8,920 nucleotides of DNA from Burkholderiales bacterium (GTDB lineage: Bacteria; Pseudomonadota; Gammaproteobacteria; Burkholderiales; JAEUOS01): contig CANGUJ010000135.1 of the NCBI GenBank assembly GCA_947456845.1, forward strand, positions 1 to 8,920, given 5' to 3'. Numbering within the stretch: position 1 is the stretch's first letter; each line of letters starts with the position of its first letter. A program made the position numbers and the translations under genes. Positions 6,843 to 8,920 of the stretch are shown one piece after another. The notes beneath the pieces are model-generated. The model was given only the letters and a program-made list of their open reading frames with translations, made no database searches and was not told the DNA's origin.

Positions 6843-7195
6843 CAGCTGCCCCGGTAGGTGGAGTATGTCCAGGGACTCACCAGCAGGGGCACATGGTAGT
6901 GGCCATGGGTGTCCGCGACGCCGAAGCGCAATGTGACGCGATCCACAAAGGCGGGATCGGGCAGTTCCACACCGATGGCGCGGAAGTAGGCGCCGGCCTC
7001 GAAGTCGAGTTCATAGACGCCGGTCGGGATGGTGTCGCCCGCAAGCAGCGGTTGGTCGGTGCGTCCATCGGCGTTGGTGCGCAGGGTGACCACGACCTGG
7101 CGGCCTTGCGGGCCGATCCGGTACAGCGTGACCTGCAGGCCGGGCGCCGGCCGGCCGTGGGCCGTGTCCAGCACGTGGGTGGAAAGCTTCGCCAT
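6842..7195 (-). CDS. uraH: 5-hydroxyisourate hydrolase (transthyretin-like)
   Basis: Transthyretin-related hydrolase that opens 5-hydroxyisourate, the PuuD product, to 2-oxo-4-hydroxy-4-carboxy-5-ureidoimidazoline. The 117-aa protein is the normal size and has all the hallmarks: THVLD at the N-terminus (H7), the arginine in DGRTDQPLL (R45), HYHVPLLVSP (99-108) and the terminal YRGS (114-117), which separates the enzyme from true transthyretins. No signal peptide is seen, so it is cytosolic. It starts three bases after the M20 gene stop and ends overlapping the puuD start, inside a tight three-gene minus-strand operon. Its own ribosome site is weak, which suggests translational coupling to the M20 gene. 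Confidence 0.96.
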   Translation of the reverse strand: MAKLSTHVLDTAHGRPAPGLQVTLYRIGPQGRQVVVTLRTNADGRTDQPLLAGDTIPTGVYELDFEAGAYFRAIGVELPDPAFVDRVTLRFGVADTHGHYHVPLLVSPWTYSTYRGS

Positions 7196-7198
7196 GAT

Positions 7199-8524
7199 TT
7201 ACGGGTCGTTCCTCTTGCAAATACATGATCGTACCGCGCCGCAGCGTGCGGTGGTGGCTTGGTGCGAGGCGACCGCCAGCAGGTCGCGCAACGCGCAGGC
7301 GATGATTTCGGTGGCCCGATGCACATCTTCGAGCAGGACGCGTTCATCGGCGCGATGCGCGTTCGCCTCCAGCATCGAGCGGGGCCCCGCACCGTAAAGG
7401 ACGGTGGGAATGCCGGCCGCACTGTAGTGGCGCGCATCCGTATAAAGCGGCGAACCCTGCGGCGCAATCGTCTCGCCGAGCACACGCGCGGCATGCGCCT
7501 GGATGGCGCCGACCAGCCGTTCCTGGCCCGGCAGCGGAACGAACGGACGCGCCAGAATGATGCGGCGGGTGCGTACCCGGATGGTCGGATGCGCCTCGGC
7601 GGCCAGGCGGATGAATTCCACCAGGTCATGTTCGACCTGCTCGGGATTCTCGTCGGGAATGATGCGCCGGTCGATGCGGAACTTGACCTTGTCGGGCACC
7701 ACATTGGTATTGATGCCGCCCTCTATCAGGCCGATCACCAGCGTGGGATGGTCGATGCCGGCGATCGATGAGCGATGCTGCGCATAGCCCTTGCGCAGGC
7801 CATACAGGCCGGCCATGATGTCCGTGGCCGCATGCAGGGCGTCGTATCCGGTTTCAGGGCGCGCGGCATGCGCCGACTTGCCGACGCACTCCACCTCGAG
7901 GTGCAGGCAGCCGCTGTGGGCAGTGGTAATCGCGTAGGAAAAGCCTGCGGAGATGGCGAGGTCCGGCTTCGAGATTCCCTGGGCCAGCAGCCACTCCGGG
8001 CCGATGGCCCCGCCGGTTTCCTCATCATAGGTGAAGTGCAGCTCAACCGTGCCGTCAAGACCCTCCGGATGTTCCCTGAGGGCACGCAGCGCGTAGGCAT
8101 AGGTGGCGAAGTCCGATTTCGATACTGCGGCGCCGCGACCGTACATCCAGCCTGCGCGAATCTCCGCGCCGTAGGGATCGGTGCTCCAACCCAATCCTGG
8201 CGGCACCACGTCGCCGTGCGCGTTGAGCGCGATCACCGAGCCCCGACCGTCGCCAAAACGCTGGCGCACGACCAGGCTGATGGCGCTCTTCATGCCGCAG
8301 GCGGCCACCACGTCGTCCGGCACCGGATGGCGCTCGACCGTGAAGCCCATGGCTTCGAGCAGTTCGGCCGCGCGCAGCGCGTGCGGCGCGCAGTCGCCGG
8401 GTGGATTGTCCGAGGGCACCCTGACCAGTTCGGCCAGGAAACGCGTCTGCTCCTCTCGCCACGCGGCGATGGACGCGGCGACTTGAGCCTGCGCTACACT
8501 GTGATCTTCCGTTTTCGTACCCAC
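7199..8524 (-). CDS. M20-family amidohydrolase/peptidase-like protein, atypical metal site, urate operon
   Basis: First gene of the minus-strand urate operon; 441 aa from GTG at 8524, preceded by GGTGA. The frame is open to a TTG at 8554, but that lies in the likely operator and promoter, so I reject it. The fold is the ArgE/DapE/carboxypeptidase G2 group: HGD (H103, D105) in NAHGDVVPPG, the general-base glutamates in TYDEETGG (E168, E169), the dimer-domain histidine in KSAHAARPE (H219), the INTNVVPD lid-domain segment and a late metal histidine in ANAHRADE (H390). Two usual ligands seem absent. The GRGAxDxKGG motif reads GRGAAVSKSD (V134 at the bridging aspartate), and the usual GEP-type acid is replaced near 193 (ISAGFSY). 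The short sequence GRGAAVSKSD may be typical of its own subfamily. It is not the carbamoylase-type allantoate amidohydrolase AllC. The substrate is unknown, but the operon suggests an amide or ureido compound from purine breakdown. Confidence 0.82.
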   Translation of the reverse strand: MGTKTEDHSVAQAQVAASIAAWREEQTRFLAELVRVPSDNPPGDCAPHALRAAELLEAMGFTVERHPVPDDVVAACGMKSAISLVVRQRFGDGRGSVIALNAHGDVVPPGLGWSTDPYGAEIRAGWMYGRGAAVSKSDFATYAYALRALREHPEGLDGTVELHFTYDEETGGAIGPEWLLAQGISKPDLAISAGFSYAITTAHSGCLHLEVECVGKSAHAARPETGYDALHAATDIMAGLYGLRKGYAQHRSSIAGIDHPTLVIGLIEGGINTNVVPDKVKFRIDRRIIPDENPEQVEHDLVEFIRLAAEAHPTIRVRTRRIILARPFVPLPGQERLVGAIQAHAARVLGETIAPQGSPLYTDARHYSAAGIPTVLYGAGPRSMLEANAHRADERVLLEDVHRATEIIACALRDLLAVASHQATTARCGAVRSCICKRNDP

Positions 8525-8536
8525 GAATTCACCGTT

Positions 8537-8571
8537 TTGTGTACACTTTAACAATTATTGTATACACTTTA
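8537..8571. promoter_or_regulatory. Tandem operator-like repeat in the M20/puuE divergent promoter
   Basis: Two copies of TTGTRTACACTTTA (8537-8550 and 8558-8571) differ at one base and repeat with a 21-bp period, about two helical turns. Each holds a perfect 8-bp palindrome: GTGTACAC (8539-8546) and TGTATACA (8559-8566). The core TTGTATAC resembles operators of GntR/FCD-type regulators. The stretch is also strikingly A+T-rich for this genome. No regulator gene is in the window, so the protein that binds is inferred only by type. Confidence 0.65.
8557..8566. promoter_or_regulatory. Overlapping divergent -10 candidates for puuE and the M20-uraH-puuD operon
   Basis: On the plus strand TATACA (8561-8566) could be the puuE -10, with a poor TTGTGT -35 at 8537-8542 (18-base spacer) and a leader of about 40 bases. 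On the minus strand TACAAT (8562-8557) matches five of six -10 bases and would give a leader of about 25 bases to the GTG at 8524. Both lie inside the second operator repeat, so a bound regulator would block both directions. The -35 elements are weak on both strands. Confidence 0.35.
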
Positions 8572-8612
8572 CGCCCTCTGCGCCAGCAGCCCACTTTCGT
8601 TCCGCAAACCTC

Positions 8613-8920
8613 ATGCCATACGTCCAAACACCCTCGGATGCCGAACCGGAAGGCGTGCGCGACTATCCCCGCGACCTGATCGGCTACGGGCGCACTCCTC
8701 CGCAAGCCGCTTGGCCCAACAAGGCGCGCATCGCATTGCAGTTCGTCCTCAATTACGAAGAGGGGTCGGAAAACAGCGTGCTCCACGGCGATGCCGCGTC
8801 GGAGACCTTCCTCTCGGAAATGATCGTTGCGCAGGCCTTCGAGGCGCGCCATCTCTCGATGGAGTCGCTCTACGAGTACGGCTCGCGCGTGGGCGTGTGG
8901 CGCATCCTGCGCGAGTTCGA
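8613..8920 (+). CDS. puuE: Allantoinase PuuE (polysaccharide deacetylase family), 3'-truncated by window edge
   Basis: Cofactor-independent-type allantoinase of the carbohydrate esterase 4 (polysaccharide deacetylase) superfamily, which hydrolyses allantoin to allantoate. It is unrelated to the amidohydrolase-type allantoinase AllB. The first 102 codons are visible and open to the right edge. The signature N-terminal blocks are clear: DYPRDLIGYG (17-26), FVLNYEEGSE, VLHGD and SMESLYEYGSRVGVWR, all very close to Pseudomonas PuuE as I remember it. The catalytic region lies beyond the window. ATG at 8613 is chosen although no Shine-Dalgarno is visible; a GTG at codon 15 (8655) is the alternative and would remove a non-conserved extension. 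It is divergent from the M20-uraH-puuD operon and shares its operator region. The missing decarboxylase gene (uraD) may lie downstream. Confidence 0.93.
   Translation, partial: MPYVQTPSDAEPEGVRDYPRDLIGYGRTPPQAAWPNKARIALQFVLNYEEGSENSVLHGDAASETFLSEMIVAQAFEARHLSMESLYEYGSRVGVWRILREF

Noticed and set aside
6159..6857. Plus-strand frame of 232 codons opposite puuD, and a similar 258-codon frame at 7775-8551 opposite the M20 gene
   Set aside because: Both are shadow frames caused by codon bias of the real minus-strand genes; neither has recognisable features or a ribosome site.
7199..8524. Calling the M20 gene allantoate amidohydrolase (allC) from context
   Set aside because: AllC belongs to the carbamoylase-type M20 group with a different metal-site sequence. 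Context alone does not justify the name.
8525..8554. TTG at 8554 as the M20 start
   Set aside because: It would put the first codons across the first operator repeat and a probable promoter. GTG at 8524 has a GGTGA site and fits better.

Overview
The window is G+C-rich, densely coding DNA from a Gram-negative chromosome. The order prfA-prmC-grxD, the protein sequences and the membrane urate oxidase cluster suggest a betaproteobacterium, probably of the order Burkholderiales. This is inferred from gene order and remembered family sequences, not from a search.

Left part (1-2473): a translation-termination and redox block. prfA (release factor RF1, missing its first ~17 residues at the window edge) is followed closely by prmC, whose product methylates the GGQ glutamine of RF1. 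After a 220-base gap comes grxD, a CGFS monothiol glutaredoxin, closed by a clear intrinsic terminator.

Middle (2488-5620): a CidA/LrgA-LrgB membrane pair with an ATGA overlap. Its first start codon lies only 14 bases past the grxD terminator. A minus-strand gene for a 2-keto-4-pentenoate hydratase (MhpD-type) converges on it, and the two reading frames share a CTAG stop. A ~190-base divergent control region, with a sigma-54-like sequence, then separates the hydratase from an isolated BatA-like von Willebrand factor A membrane protein.

Right part (5646-8920): a urate catabolism cluster. On the minus strand, in order of transcription, are an unusual M20-family amidohydrolase, uraH (5-hydroxyisourate hydrolase) and puuD (membrane urate oxidase with a C-terminal cytochrome c domain), packed with 3-base and -1-base spacing. 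Divergently on the plus strand is puuE (polysaccharide-deacetylase-type allantoinase), cut by the window edge. PuuD would turn urate into 5-hydroxyisourate, UraH would open the ring, a decarboxylase (UraD, not seen here) would give allantoin, and PuuE would give allantoate. The role of the M20 protein is not known. The 88 bases between the two transcription units hold a near-perfect 14-bp direct repeat with a 21-bp period. Its cores resemble GntR-type operators, and it probably co-regulates both arms.

The best leads are the M20 protein, which keeps some metal ligands but lacks two positions normally needed for a two-zinc site, and the tandem operator in the divergent promoter. I saw no tRNA, rRNA, CRISPR array, insertion sequence or phage gene.
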